Assembly: GCA_903885195.1 (NCBI GenBank)
Contig: CAISHQ010000066.1
Coordinates: forward strand, 1 to 64,000
Direction of reading: 5' to 3'
From: an uncultured Pseudomonadota bacterium
Lineage (GTDB): Bacteria; Pseudomonadota; Gammaproteobacteria; Steroidobacterales; Steroidobacteraceae
DNA length: 64,000 bases
The notes under the pieces were generated by a model, which had not been told where the DNA came from, did no database searches, and saw only the letters and a list, made by a program, of their open reading frames with translations. The translations under genes and the position numbers were made by a program. Positions 20,271-30,101 of the stretch are shown here, one piece after another. Every line of letters begins with the position of its first letter. Within the stretch, counting starts at the first letter, position 1.

Positions 20271-21117
20271 CGGGCCGATGGATCGTCGTCGAAGTGTGCA
20301 GGTCATTGCCGTCACGGGCGGCAAAGGCGGCGTGGGCAAGTCCACGCTCAGCATCAATCTGGCCACGGGGTTCGCCCTAGGGGGTCGAAAGACATTGCTG
20401 CTTGATGGCGATCTTGGCCTCGCCAATGCGGACGTCATGCTGGGCGTGACGCCGAAGTACACCCTCGGTGACGTCATTTCCGGCGATCGCAGCCTCGAGG
20501 AAGTGCTCACGCCGGTGCGTCCGAACTTATCGATCGTTGCCGGTGCGTCCGGTATTTCGGCTTTGGCGGGCCTCGGTGAGGCCGAGCATATCGGCATCGT
20601 GCGTGCGTTCAGCAGTCTCGTTGATGATATCGACGTCCTCGTGGTCGACACGCCCGCGGGTATTTCGGCGGGGGTCTTGCAACTCACTCAGGCTGCGCAA
20701 CACATCATCGTGGTGGTCTGCGACGAACCCGCATCGGTGACGGACGCGTATGCCGTCATTAAGGTGTTGAGCGCTGAGCACAGCATCCGTCATTTCAAGG
20801 TGGTGACGAACATGACCCGCTCAGGGGGCTCGGGTACGCAGCTTTTTGCGACCTTGTTGAAGGTCACCAACCGATTCCTCGACGTCGTGCTTGAACACGC
20901 CGCCGACATTCCCGATGACGACTTCCTGCGCCGTGCCATCCGCGAGCAGCGTTCAGTCATCGATGCCTATCCCGGGAGTGCGGCGGGCGCTGCGCTCAAG
21001 CGGCTCGTCAGCAAAGCCAGCCAATGGGAAGCGCCGCACGGATCTCGCGGCAACATAGAGTTTTTTGCCGAACGACTGGTTGCACCCTCAGGCCGACGAC
21101 TTCAGGTGATCAAATGA
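20260..21117 (+). CDS. flhG: Flagellar number regulator FlhG/FleN (MinD-like); start inside listed ORF 20143..21117
   Basis: VIAVTGGKGGVGKSTLSINLA; follows flhF. Confidence 0.95.
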   Translation: MSHDGPMDRRRSVQVIAVTGGKGGVGKSTLSINLATGFALGGRKTLLLDGDLGLANADVMLGVTPKYTLGDVISGDRSLEEVLTPVRPNLSIVAGASGISALAGLGEAEHIGIVRAFSSLVDDIDVLVVDTPAGISAGVLQLTQAAQHIIVVVCDEPASVTDAYAVIKVLSAEHSIRHFKVVTNMTRSGGSGTQLFATLLKVTNRFLDVVLEHAADIPDDDFLRRAIREQRSVIDAYPGSAAGAALKRLVSKASQWEAPHGSRGNIEFFAERLVAPSGRRLQVIK

Positions 21118-21863
21118 ACGCCATCAACACATACGCGGATTTGCGGGCGAATCGATCGGAGGCGGATGATCTCGTCCGCAAGCATGCCGAGTTGGTCAGG
21201 CGAATTGCCTATCATCTCTGCGCGCGCCTGCCACCTTCCGTGGAAGTCGACGACCTTATCCAGGCCGGAATGATTGGTCTGCTGGAGGCGGCTGGCCAGT
21301 TCACCGCCGGACGTGGAGCCAGCTTTGAGACCTACGCAGGGATTCGCATCCGTGGCGCGATGCTCGATTCGCTGCGCCGGCTCGATTGGGCGCCGCGCTC
21401 GGTGCACCGCCGCTCGCGCGAGGTGGCTCAGGCGATTCTGGCGATCGAACAGGCGACAGGTTCCGAAGCTTCCGCTGCCGATGTGGCGGGTCGGATGGGC
21501 GTGACGCTCGATGAGTATCACAAGATCGTGCAGGACGCGGCGACCTGCCAGCTGTCGAGTATCGAGGACGTCGAAGTCGATCATCCGGCAGACGAGTTCG
21601 TCGATCCGATGAATTCGATCGCGGACAGTGGCTTTCGTGCGGCACTTGCCGAGGCGATTGATGGGCTGCCCGAGCGCGAGAAACTCGTCATGTCGCTCTA
21701 TTACCAAGACGAATTGAACCTCAAGGAAATCGGCCTGGTGCTCGGTGTGACGGAGTCGCGGGTATCGCAACTCCACGGTCAGGCGGTCTCCAGGCTCAAG
21801 GCGAGGCTGGCCGGTTGGCGGGAAACCGACGAGCCGGGGCCGAGAAAAGGTAAACTCCGCTGA
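21114..21863 (+). CDS. fliA: RNA polymerase sigma factor FliA (sigma28)
   Basis: VDDLIQAGMIGLLEA, GIRIRGAMLDSLRRLDWAPRSVHR; ATGA overlap with flhG. Confidence 0.96.
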   Translation: MNAINTYADLRANRSEADDLVRKHAELVRRIAYHLCARLPPSVEVDDLIQAGMIGLLEAAGQFTAGRGASFETYAGIRIRGAMLDSLRRLDWAPRSVHRRSREVAQAILAIEQATGSEASAADVAGRMGVTLDEYHKIVQDAATCQLSSIEDVEVDHPADEFVDPMNSIADSGFRAALAEAIDGLPEREKLVMSLYYQDELNLKEIGLVLGVTESRVSQLHGQAVSRLKARLAGWRETDEPGPRKGKLR

Positions 21864-21900
21864 GCTCAATTAACGCAGGCGCGAAAGCCCAGAGTCATTC

Positions 21901-22647
21901 ATGGATATTCTGACGATCACCGGCCTGTTTCTGGCGATCTTCTCGCTGATCGTCGGTGCGATCCTCAAGGGCGCCGGCGTCAAGGGCTTGGTCGGCGGCG
22001 CCGCGTTCGTGATCGTGGTATTGGGCACAATCGCCGCAATCTGCATCCATGCGCCGATGTCCTCGGTGAAGCGCGCGCTGGCAATGTTGAAGTGGCTGTT
22101 CAAGCCTCCCAAAGCAGATGAGGAAGGCCTCGTCAAACGACTGATCGAGTGGAGCTCGGCGGCTCGTCGACGCGGCGTGCTCGCGCTTGAGCCTGAGATC
22201 GCCAAAGAGCAGGATCCCTTTATCAAGCGCGGCCTCGAACTCGTCTACGACGGCGCCGCGCCGGACACCGTCCGCAAGGTGCTCGAAGTAGAAAGCGACG
22301 CGCGGTACGACATGGACTACGCCGGCGCCAAGATCTTTGAGGGCATGGGCATCTACGCGCCGACCCTCGGCATCATCGGTGCCGTGCTCGGATTGATGGC
22401 TGTCATGCAGAATCTCGAGGACCCCTCCAAGCTTGGTACAGGCATCGCAGCCGCGTTCACCGCGACGGTGTATGGAATTGGTATCGCCAACCTGTTCTTC
22501 CTGCCGGCGGCCGCCAAATTGAAGGAACTCGCCGGCGCGCAGGCTCGCACTCGCGGCATGATCATCGATGGTCTTGCTGCCATCGCCGAGGGAGAGAACC
22601 CGCGCATCATCGAGGCCAAGTTGCAGGGATACCTGACTAAACCATGA
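21901..22647 (+). CDS. Flagellar motor stator protein, MotA/MotC-like
   Basis: MotA family TM pattern; position after fliA. Confidence 0.9.
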   Translation: MDILTITGLFLAIFSLIVGAILKGAGVKGLVGGAAFVIVVLGTIAAICIHAPMSSVKRALAMLKWLFKPPKADEEGLVKRLIEWSSAARRRGVLALEPEIAKEQDPFIKRGLELVYDGAAPDTVRKVLEVESDARYDMDYAGAKIFEGMGIYAPTLGIIGAVLGLMAVMQNLEDPSKLGTGIAAAFTATVYGIGIANLFFLPAAAKLKELAGAQARTRGMIIDGLAAIAEGENPRIIEAKLQGYLTKP

Positions 22648-23543
22648 GCGGTGGCGGTCGTAAGGGCAGGAAAGAGGAGCACGCGAACCACGAGGCGTGG
22701 GCTATCCCTTACGGCGATCTGATCACCTTGCTGCTGGCCTTCTTCGTGGTGATGTACTCGGTGTCTTCACTGAACTCAGGCAAGTACCGCGTCATGTCCG
22801 AAGCGCTGATGGCCGCGTTTCGTGGTGAGCCGCAGCGCGACATGCCGATCACGCTGTCGATCCGCGAAGGTATGCCTACCTCTGACCTCGTGACCATGCC
22901 GGAAACCGAGAAGGCCATGGGTCCAAGACCCATTCGCAAGACGGATGCCCAGGGCATGGATACGGGCATGAGCCTCTCCGGCATTGCGGGCAATGTCGCC
23001 AAGGCGCTCGAGCGCCAAGTGATGACGGATCAGGTCACCATTCGCCAGCACGCCGACTGGGTTGAGGTCGAGATTCGCAACGACCTGCTGTTCCCGAGCG
23101 GCTCAGCGGGCATGGCCGGCGAGGCGGCTGACATCGTCCGCAAGCTCGGCGCCTCGCTCGCAAACCTCAAGAACCCCATTTTCGTGCAAGGGCATACGGA
23201 TAACGTACCCATCAGCACGGCACAGTTTCCGAGCAATTGGGAGTTGTCTGCAGCGCGTGCGGGTGCGGTGGTCAGGCTCCTCGGTGAGGGTGGGGCGAAT
23301 ACTGCGCTCATGACCGTCATAGGCTACGGCGAGCAACGGCCGCTGCAGCCCAATGAGACGGCCGATGGGCGCGCCACCAACCGTCGCGTAATGCTGGCGA
23401 TCCTCGAGCCCGAAGGTACTCAGAGTGGCGTTTCCTTTGGACCGCCCTCTAGTGGTACGCCTCGCGGCGGAGTGGATCCGCCGCGGCCGCAACCGAACGG
23501 CGGTGAATTGCTGCAGCCTTCGACTCCGCGTCCTTCGCCCTGA
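22644..23543 (+). CDS. Flagellar motor stator protein, MotB/MotD-like
   Basis: OmpA-like C-term VQGHTDNVPIS..FPSNWELSAARA; N-term PYGDLITLLLAFFVVMYSVSS. Confidence 0.92.
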   Translation: MSGGGRKGRKEEHANHEAWAIPYGDLITLLLAFFVVMYSVSSLNSGKYRVMSEALMAAFRGEPQRDMPITLSIREGMPTSDLVTMPETEKAMGPRPIRKTDAQGMDTGMSLSGIAGNVAKALERQVMTDQVTIRQHADWVEVEIRNDLLFPSGSAGMAGEAADIVRKLGASLANLKNPIFVQGHTDNVPISTAQFPSNWELSAARAGAVVRLLGEGGANTALMTVIGYGEQRPLQPNETADGRATNRRVMLAILEPEGTQSGVSFGPPSSGTPRGGVDPPRPQPNGGELLQPSTPRPSP

Positions 23544-23613
23544 ACGTCTCCCATGGTCGACCGTTGGTGAGTTCGCGTAGCATTTGCGTGCATCACGCGT
23601 GTGGTCTTGAGAC

Positions 23614-24447
23614 ATGACAGAGAACAGAGGCATCGGATTCGTCAATCGATTCGTCCGCGATATGGGGCAGGGCGGGCTTGAGATTGCCTGTTTTCCGGAC
23701 GTTGCCACCAAGCTCGTCCGCTCGCTCGATAGCGATTTCGTGACCATGCCGGCGATTGCGCGGATGATCGAGTCGGAGCCTGGGCTGTGCGTGCGGGTCA
23801 TCGGCATGGCTAACTCTGCAGCCTTCCAGGGTGGCGGGCGCGCGATCACCGACGCGCGCAGTGCGGTGGTACGCATCGGTCTGCGTTCGCTACGGGCCGT
23901 GATCCTCGCGTTCGCCGTAGCGAGCCTGCGTGATCGACGGGAGTTAAAACTCGTCCAGTCGCGCATCGGTGAGGTCTGGCAGGGCAGCGTGTCGCTCGCC
24001 ACCCTCAGTCACGTGTTGGCGATGCGCGTAAGAGGCGTGGATTCCGAGGGAGCATTGCTCGGCGGACTCATGCAGGGCGTGGGGCGAATTTATCTGCTCA
24101 CTGAAGCCGCATTCGACGCCGATTTTCGTGAGGACGTAGAGGGCCTCGACGATATCGTGGCTCAGTGGCATGTCGGGGCACTCGGCAAGATCCTCGAGCA
24201 ATGGGGTTTCGGCACGAACATCATCGAAGCCGTCGTGGAGTTCCATGGTGCGGGTAGTCGATCGGGATTGGCCGACATCCTGAAGACGGCCCGATTGTTC
24301 CTCGATCACCAAGCGACGCCTGATGAACTAAAGACTTTGCTACAGGACTTCGAGCCCGCTGTGCGTCTCGGGCTTACGCACCTCGATCCGAAGGAGGTGC
24401 TTGAAACGGTTCAGAAGGACGCCTCGGTGGGATCGGCGCTCGGCTGA
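23614..24447 (+). CDS. HDOD domain protein
   Basis: HDOD-like MPAIARMIESEPGLCVRVIGMANSAAF. Confidence 0.82.
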   Translation: MTENRGIGFVNRFVRDMGQGGLEIACFPDVATKLVRSLDSDFVTMPAIARMIESEPGLCVRVIGMANSAAFQGGGRAITDARSAVVRIGLRSLRAVILAFAVASLRDRRELKLVQSRIGEVWQGSVSLATLSHVLAMRVRGVDSEGALLGGLMQGVGRIYLLTEAAFDADFREDVEGLDDIVAQWHVGALGKILEQWGFGTNIIEAVVEFHGAGSRSGLADILKTARLFLDHQATPDELKTLLQDFEPAVRLGLTHLDPKEVLETVQKDASVGSALG

Positions 24448-25466
24448 TGAGTGGCGCAGCCCAAAGAAACAGATGCCTAGCGCTGCTGGCGCTGTGCCTC
24501 GTTGGGTTCAACCGGCTCGGGCATGCGATCGAGTACCCCTTGCGTGAGGACGGCGGCGAAGTATTCGGCACCGTCGAGCGCATCCAGACGCGTTACGAGG
24601 ACACGCTGATCGAAATAGCGCGTCGCTACAGCCTCGGCTACGAGGAGTTGCTGCGGGTCAATCCGGGTGTGGATCCGTGGTTGCCGGGCGAGGGTACCGC
24701 CGTGATCATCCCTGGCAAACGCTTGCTGCCCCCTGCGGAGCGTGAGGGCATCGTGGTGAATCTGCCCGAGCACAGGATGTATTTTTTTCCTCGGGCCGCT
24801 AAGGGTGACCCTGCCAAGGTTATGACCTTTCCAGTCAGCGTCGGCAAGATGGACTGGCGTACGCCTTTGGGTGTGACGAAGGTGGTCTCGAAGCAGAAAG
24901 ATCCGCCGTGGTATCCGCCCGCCTCAGTGCGAAAGGAGCACGAGGAGCGGGGTGACCCACTGCCTCTGATGGTGGGACCTGGCCCCGATAATCCGCTCGG
25001 CGCCCATGCGTTGCGGCTGAATATCCCGGGAGGGTCATACCTAATACACGGCACGAATAACCCCGATGCCGTCGGCATGGCAGTGACCCATGGTTGTCTG
25101 CGCATGTACCCGGAAGATGTCGCCGTGTTGTTCGATGCCGTCAAGGTGGGCACGCGGGTCGCGCTGATCAACGAGCCTGTGAAGATCACCAAGTCGGACG
25201 GCGAAGTGTGGCTCGAGGTACATCCGCCGATCGATTCACAAGGTCAGAGCACGGCAGTGCCTTTGGAGGATTTCGAGAAGCGGCTCGACGCACTTCTCGG
25301 CGACACCGAGGTGGCGATCAACTGGGATTTGGCAGTGCAGGCCTTGAGCGAGGCTCGAGGCATTCCCGTGATGATCGGTCTCGAGTTGTCAGTTGACCCG
25401 GCGGACGCGGTACCACCGCCGCCCTCTGCACCCGAGACGAGTCGTCAGACCAGCGCTACGTGGTGA
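24447..25466 (+). CDS. LysM/L,D-transpeptidase (YkuD) family protein
   Basis: LysM-like region plus HGTNNPDAVGMAVTHGCLRMYPED. Confidence 0.92.
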   Translation: MSGAAQRNRCLALLALCLVGFNRLGHAIEYPLREDGGEVFGTVERIQTRYEDTLIEIARRYSLGYEELLRVNPGVDPWLPGEGTAVIIPGKRLLPPAEREGIVVNLPEHRMYFFPRAAKGDPAKVMTFPVSVGKMDWRTPLGVTKVVSKQKDPPWYPPASVRKEHEERGDPLPLMVGPGPDNPLGAHALRLNIPGGSYLIHGTNNPDAVGMAVTHGCLRMYPEDVAVLFDAVKVGTRVALINEPVKITKSDGEVWLEVHPPIDSQGQSTAVPLEDFEKRLDALLGDTEVAINWDLAVQALSEARGIPVMIGLELSVDPADAVPPPPSAPETSRQTSATW

Positions 25467-26224
25467 GCGCCGTCCACCGGCAGGATCACGCCATTAACGT
25501 ATGAACCCGCGTCGCTCGCCAGCAGCAGAGCGGGTCCGAGCAGTTCGTCCAGTTGACCCGCGCGTCCCGGAGGAATCTTTTTCAGGTAGTCCTGCCCTGC
25601 GGAGGTGCCGAAGTATTCCTCGTTCATTTCGGTGACGAACCAGCCAGGCGCCAATGCGTTGACGCGGATCCTGTGGCGGACGAATTCGATCGCCATACTG
25701 CGGGTCAGCTGCGCGAGGGCTGCCTTCGAGGAGGCGTAGGCGGAGTACCCGACGCCCACGCCTATGCCGAGCACTGAGGTGATATTGATAATGCTGCCGG
25801 GCCTTCCAGCCGCTATGAGTCGCCGCGCAGCCTCGGCACTGACATCCCAGGCTGCGGTGAAATTGGTTGCCATTGTCGCATCACGGCTGCGTGCGCTGGT
25901 CTTGAGGAACAGCGCGGGCTCAGCAATGCCGGCATTATTCACGAGCACGTCTACGACGCCCTCGCTGGTCGAGATCCGCTCGAATGCCGTCGCGATGGCC
26001 GCCGGGTCGGTCACATCGAGGGCGACGGTGGCGGCGCGGCTACCGCGGGCGCGGATGCGTTCGGCGAGCTCCTGCAGACGATCCTCACGGCGCGCCGCGA
26101 GCACCACGGTGGCCCCGGCTGCGGCAAACCCTTCGGCGAGTCGCGATCCGATGCCACTCGATGCGCCCGTGACCAAAGCGACCTTGCCATCAAGGCGGAA
26201 GTCTGGAAGCAAAGACGTCGTCAT
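25445..26224 (-). CDS. SDR family oxidoreductase
   Basis: ALVTGASSGIGSRLAEG, NNAG, YSAYASSKAAL. Confidence 0.9.
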   Translation of the reverse strand: MTTSLLPDFRLDGKVALVTGASSGIGSRLAEGFAAAGATVVLAARREDRLQELAERIRARGSRAATVALDVTDPAAIATAFERISTSEGVVDVLVNNAGIAEPALFLKTSARSRDATMATNFTAAWDVSAEAARRLIAAGRPGSIINITSVLGIGVGVGYSAYASSKAALAQLTRSMAIEFVRHRIRVNALAPGWFVTEMNEEYFGTSAGQDYLKKIPPGRAGQLDELLGPALLLASDAGSYVNGVILPVDGAHHVALV

Positions 26225-26286
26225 TCGGGCGATGATAACGTACCAATGCATCGTCATCCCGAGTCGTCGCAAGGAGCGCGCCGCGC

Positions 26287-27105
26287 ATGTCCAACTCGTT
26301 CACCCCGTCCGGAATCATCACGCTGACCTCTGATTTCGGTCTTCGCGATCCGTTCGTCGGCGTGATGAAGGGACGCATTCTCGACCGTTATCGCGAGGCC
26401 AAGATCGTCGATCTGACGCACGACATCCTCGCGCACTGGCCGGCGGAAGCAGGATTCTGGCTGGCGCGCTCGTTCGAATACTTTCCCGCGGGCTCCGTGC
26501 ACGTCGCGGTGGTCGACCCTGGTGTGGGTACGGCGCGTGACATCGCGATTGTGCAGGTGGGTGCGCACGTATTCCTCGCCCCTGATAATGGGCTGCTCGA
26601 GCCCGTCGCCGCGAGCGACGCCGGCGCGCGACTGTGGCATCTCGACGTCGGTGTCCTTGCACGCTTTAAACTCGGGCGTCCCAGCGCGACCTTTCATGGT
26701 CGCGACGTGTTTGCGCCACTGGCCGCGGAGTTGGCCGCCGGGCGAGTCGCCCCGGAACAGTTGGGCCGTCCGATCGAACAACTCGTTCCAGCGTGGGTGG
26801 ATGCCGCGGAGGCCTCGGCCGACCGGGTGGCGGGAGTCGTCATCACGATCGATCACTTCGGGAATCTCATCACCAACATCGACAGCCGCTTGCTCGAGGG
26901 CTGGGTCGAACCGATCGTGCACGCGGGTCGCGAGGTGCTTTCGCTGCGGCGTACCTACGGCGATATGCGACCGGGGGAGAGCATGGCGCTCGTCAATTCC
27001 TTCGGCGTGCTGGAAATCGCGGTCGCCGAGGGGAGGGCCTGTGATGCGCTCGGCCTGTCCCGCGGGGCACCGGTGATCGTCCGTAATGCTGTTCGACGGA
27101 GTTGA
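26287..27105 (+). CDS. SAM hydrolase / SAM hydroxide adenosyltransferase family (DUF62)
   Basis: ITLTSDFGLRDPFVGVMKG, HVAVVDPGVGT, PDNGLLEP. Confidence 0.9.
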   Translation: MSNSFTPSGIITLTSDFGLRDPFVGVMKGRILDRYREAKIVDLTHDILAHWPAEAGFWLARSFEYFPAGSVHVAVVDPGVGTARDIAIVQVGAHVFLAPDNGLLEPVAASDAGARLWHLDVGVLARFKLGRPSATFHGRDVFAPLAAELAAGRVAPEQLGRPIEQLVPAWVDAAEASADRVAGVVITIDHFGNLITNIDSRLLEGWVEPIVHAGREVLSLRRTYGDMRPGESMALVNSFGVLEIAVAEGRACDALGLSRGAPVIVRNAVRRS

Positions 27106-27129
27106 CTGGCGGGTAATTTTCGTTATAGT
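27102..27129 (+). promoter_or_regulatory. sigma70-type promoter overlapping the stop codon of the SAM hydrolase gene
   Basis: TTGACT-N16-TATAGT. Confidence 0.7.
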
Positions 27130-27191
27130 CCCCCGCGTCTACGGCACCTCATAACGCCTAACCTGTTGATTTAAAAGGCTTCGACACCGCA

Positions 27192-27422
27192 ATGACATCC
27201 GAACGGGACTCCGATAGCTTCGAGCTTGACGACGACATGCTGGGCGAAGTCGCCCATCAAGAGGAGAACAACGACTACGACCGCTTCCTCGACCGGGTGG
27301 AGCGGCGTGCGCGGCCCGTGCCGGGCAAGCGTGGCAAGGCGGCTTGGAGCAAAGTCGAGGAAGTGCTGGCGGACAAGAAGCTCGCCAAGGACCTGCGCGA
27401 AATCTACGACGACGAACTCTAG
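27192..27422 (+). CDS. Small charged hypothetical protein (possibly PA3496-like)
   Basis: 76 aa; WSKVEEVLADKKLAKDLREIYDDEL; immediately before lysC-lysA. Confidence 0.65.
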   Translation: MTSERDSDSFELDDDMLGEVAHQEENNDYDRFLDRVERRARPVPGKRGKAAWSKVEEVLADKKLAKDLREIYDDEL

Positions 27423-27440
27423 GCTTACGGGAAGGCGCGC

Positions 27441-30032
27441 ATGTCCCAGGTCGGAGCCTCTGGCTGGGTCGTCCTGAAGTTCGGCGGCACCAGCGTATCC
27501 TCCCCATCTAACTGGGCGAGCATTGCCGCCACAGCGCGGCAGCGTCTCGACAACGGCGATCGAGTGCTGATCGTGCACTCGGCCCTGAGTGGCGTCACCG
27601 ATCGCCTCGAGACCCTACTCAACGACGCCGTTGCGGGCGATTTCACCGCCGCGCTCGATGCGCTGCGAACCCGGCACGAGACCCTGATCCGGCAGTTGGG
27701 CATCGAGTCACCCGGTGCGCTGGAGCGCTGGTGGCGTGAGCTTGCCGAACTGCTGCAGCAGATCGTCGTGGCGCGTGGTGTCGATGATCGACTACGCGCT
27801 CGAATCATGGCGATGGGTGAACTGCTCGCGACGACAATTGGCGAGGCCTATCTGCAGGCGCATGGCTTGCCGGCCCTGTGGCTCGATGCGAGGGATTGGC
27901 TGCGTGCCGAGGCGCGCGAGGCGGCAACGCAGCGGGCAAACTACTTGTCGGCGACCTGCGACTTTCGGCCGAATACCGCGTTGCAGGAGCGAATGGGGTC
28001 GCTCGGTACGCTGTTGATCACGCAAGGTTTCATTGCCAGCGATGCGGCAGGCGATACAGTGCTGCTCGGACGCGGTGGGTCCGACACCTCGGGCGCTTAT
28101 TTCGCGGCGCTGCTCAACGCTCGGCAGCTCGAGATCTGGACCGATGTGCCCGGCATGTTCAGCGCCAACCCGCGCGCAACGCCGGCCGCGCGGCAACTTC
28201 TGGAATTGACCTACGACGAAGCGCAGGAGATCGCGACGGCGGGTGCCAAGGTGCTGCATCCGCGATGCCTGTTGCCCGTTCGACAGTACGACATCCCACT
28301 CTACGTGTTCGCGACGCAAGTGCCATCGATGCGTGGCACACGCATCAGCGCGGCACCGGTCTCCGAACTCGCTCAAGTCAAAGCCGTGTGCGTCAAAAAG
28401 GGCGTGACACTGGTGTCGATGGACAGTCCAGGGATGTGGCATCAGGTCGGCTTTCTGGCCGATGCATTCCAGGTGTTCAAACAACACGGGATGTCGGTCG
28501 ACCAGGTGTCGACCTCCGAGACCAACGTCACCGTGTCGCTCGATCCGCAAGCCAACGCACTCGACGCCTCGGCGCTCGCTGCGCTGCAGCGTGATCTCGC
28601 GCCACTCTGTCGTGCCGAGATCATCGGGCCTTGTGCCTCGGTGAGTCTGGTTGGCCAAAATATCCGCGGCATCCTGCACCGACTCGGCAGCGCCCTCGAG
28701 TTGCTGGCGGATCGCCGGATTTACCTTGTCAGTCAGGCAGCCAACGACCTGAACCTCACCTTCGTCGTTGATCAGGACCAAGGCGACCGACTGGTCGAGA
28801 GCCTTCACGAATTACTGGTGGAGCCAGTGCGCGATGATCTCGTGCTCGGGCCTACATGGTCGCAGTTGTTCCAGCCCGCCGAGGTCGCGGTCACGACATC
28901 ACGACCGTGGTGGGAGGTGCGACGTGCGCAATTGCTCGAGCTGATGCAGGGTCGTCATTGCGCCTACGTGTACGATGGCGAGACTCTGCGTGAGCGATGC
29001 CGAGAGCTACGGTCTATGCGCTCGATCGCGCGTGTCTCGTATGCGATGAAGGCGAATCCGCATCCGCAGGTGCTTCGTAAGGTGAGCGAGGAGGGGCTGG
29101 CGCTCGAGTGCGTGTCCCGAGGCGAGCTTGAGCGCGTCTTCGAGACCCTACCGGGCATCGATCCGCAGCGCGTGCTCTACACGCCGAACTTCGCGCCGCG
29201 CGAGGAGTACGCCTGGGCGTTGGCGCGTGGGGTTCAGGTCACGCTCGACAGCCTGCACCCGATCGAGCAGTGGCCCGAACTATTCGCGGGGCGCGATATC
29301 TTTGTGCGCCTCGACCCGGGCGGCGGTCGCGGCCATCACCAGCACGTGCGCACGGCGGGCAGTCAGTCGAAGTTCGGTGTGGCTCAAAACGAGATCGATC
29401 GCTTCGTGACCGCGGCCGATCGGGCTGGGGCGCGTATCGTTGGCCTGCATGCCCACGCGGGCAGCGGCATCCTCACGATTGATAGCTGGATCGACACCGC
29501 CCGCTTCATGATCGCCGTGCGTGCGCAGTTTCCGCATGCGCGAGTGTTCGACCTCGGTGGCGGGCTAGGCATCCCGACGCGGCAGGGTGGCCGACGGCTC
29601 GACCTGTCAGCGCTCGATGCGGCGCTTGCCGAGTTCGCGCCGTCACTGCCGGACGTCGCGCTGTGGCTGGAGCCGGGCCGCTACGTGATCGCTGAGGCCG
29701 GCGTTCTTCTCGCTCGCGTGACGCAACTCAAAACCAAGGGTGAGGTCAGCTACGTCGGTGTGGCCACCGGCATGAACTCGCTGATCCGTCCTGCGCTCTA
29801 CGGCGCGCACCACGACATCGTCAATCTCTCGCGTCCGGCGGACGGCGCAGTGCGGCGCTTCGAGGTCGTCGGCCCGATCTGCGAGACGGGCGATGTGCTC
29901 GGCCACGATCGTTACCTGCCGGCCGAGACCTGCGAGGGCGATATATTGCTGATTGCCACCGCGGGCGCCTACGGCGCCTCTATGGCCTCGCACTACAACT
30001 TGCGCGACCCCGCCGAAGAGTTGCTGATCTAG
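27441..30032 (+). CDS. lysAC: Bifunctional aspartate kinase / diaminopimelate decarboxylase (LysC-LysA fusion)
   Basis: N-half aspartokinase (VLKFGGTSV...GRGGSDTSGAYFAALL); C-half PLP decarboxylase (YAMKANPHPQVLR, LHAHAGSGI, GGGLGIP). Confidence 0.96.
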   Translation: MSQVGASGWVVLKFGGTSVSSPSNWASIAATARQRLDNGDRVLIVHSALSGVTDRLETLLNDAVAGDFTAALDALRTRHETLIRQLGIESPGALERWWRELAELLQQIVVARGVDDRLRARIMAMGELLATTIGEAYLQAHGLPALWLDARDWLRAEAREAATQRANYLSATCDFRPNTALQERMGSLGTLLITQGFIASDAAGDTVLLGRGGSDTSGAYFAALLNARQLEIWTDVPGMFSANPRATPAARQLLELTYDEAQEIATAGAKVLHPRCLLPVRQYDIPLYVFATQVPSMRGTRISAAPVSELAQVKAVCVKKGVTLVSMDSPGMWHQVGFLADAFQVFKQHGMSVDQVSTSETNVTVSLDPQANALDASALAALQRDLAPLCRAEIIGPCASVSLVGQNIRGILHRLGSALELLADRRIYLVSQAANDLNLTFVVDQDQGDRLVESLHELLVEPVRDDLVLGPTWSQLFQPAEVAVTTSRPWWEVRRAQLLELMQGRHCAYVYDGETLRERCRELRSMRSIARVSYAMKANPHPQVLRKVSEEGLALECVSRGELERVFETLPGIDPQRVLYTPNFAPREEYAWALARGVQVTLDSLHPIEQWPELFAGRDIFVRLDPGGGRGHHQHVRTAGSQSKFGVAQNEIDRFVTAADRAGARIVGLHAHAGSGILTIDSWIDTARFMIAVRAQFPHARVFDLGGGLGIPTRQGGRRLDLSALDAALAEFAPSLPDVALWLEPGRYVIAEAGVLLARVTQLKTKGEVSYVGVATGMNSLIRPALYGAHHDIVNLSRPADGAVRRFEVVGPICETGDVLGHDRYLPAETCEGDILLIATAGAYGASMASHYNLRDPAEELLI

Positions 30033-30071
30033 CGATCGAAGACGATTTGGCGAGACGATTGCCTGTGCAGC

Positions 30072-30101
30072 GTCAACTTTTGTGGCGTTAACTTTTGTGG
30101 C
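30072..30101 (-). repeat. 15-nt tandem duplication spanning the hisIE stop codon
   Basis: GTCAACTTTTGTGGC|GTTAACTTTTGTGGC. Confidence 0.85.

Noticed and set aside
18834-20687. 617-aa minus-strand ORF opposite flhF/flhG
   Set aside because: Antisense shadow of clear FlhF/FlhG coding sequence; no family resemblance.
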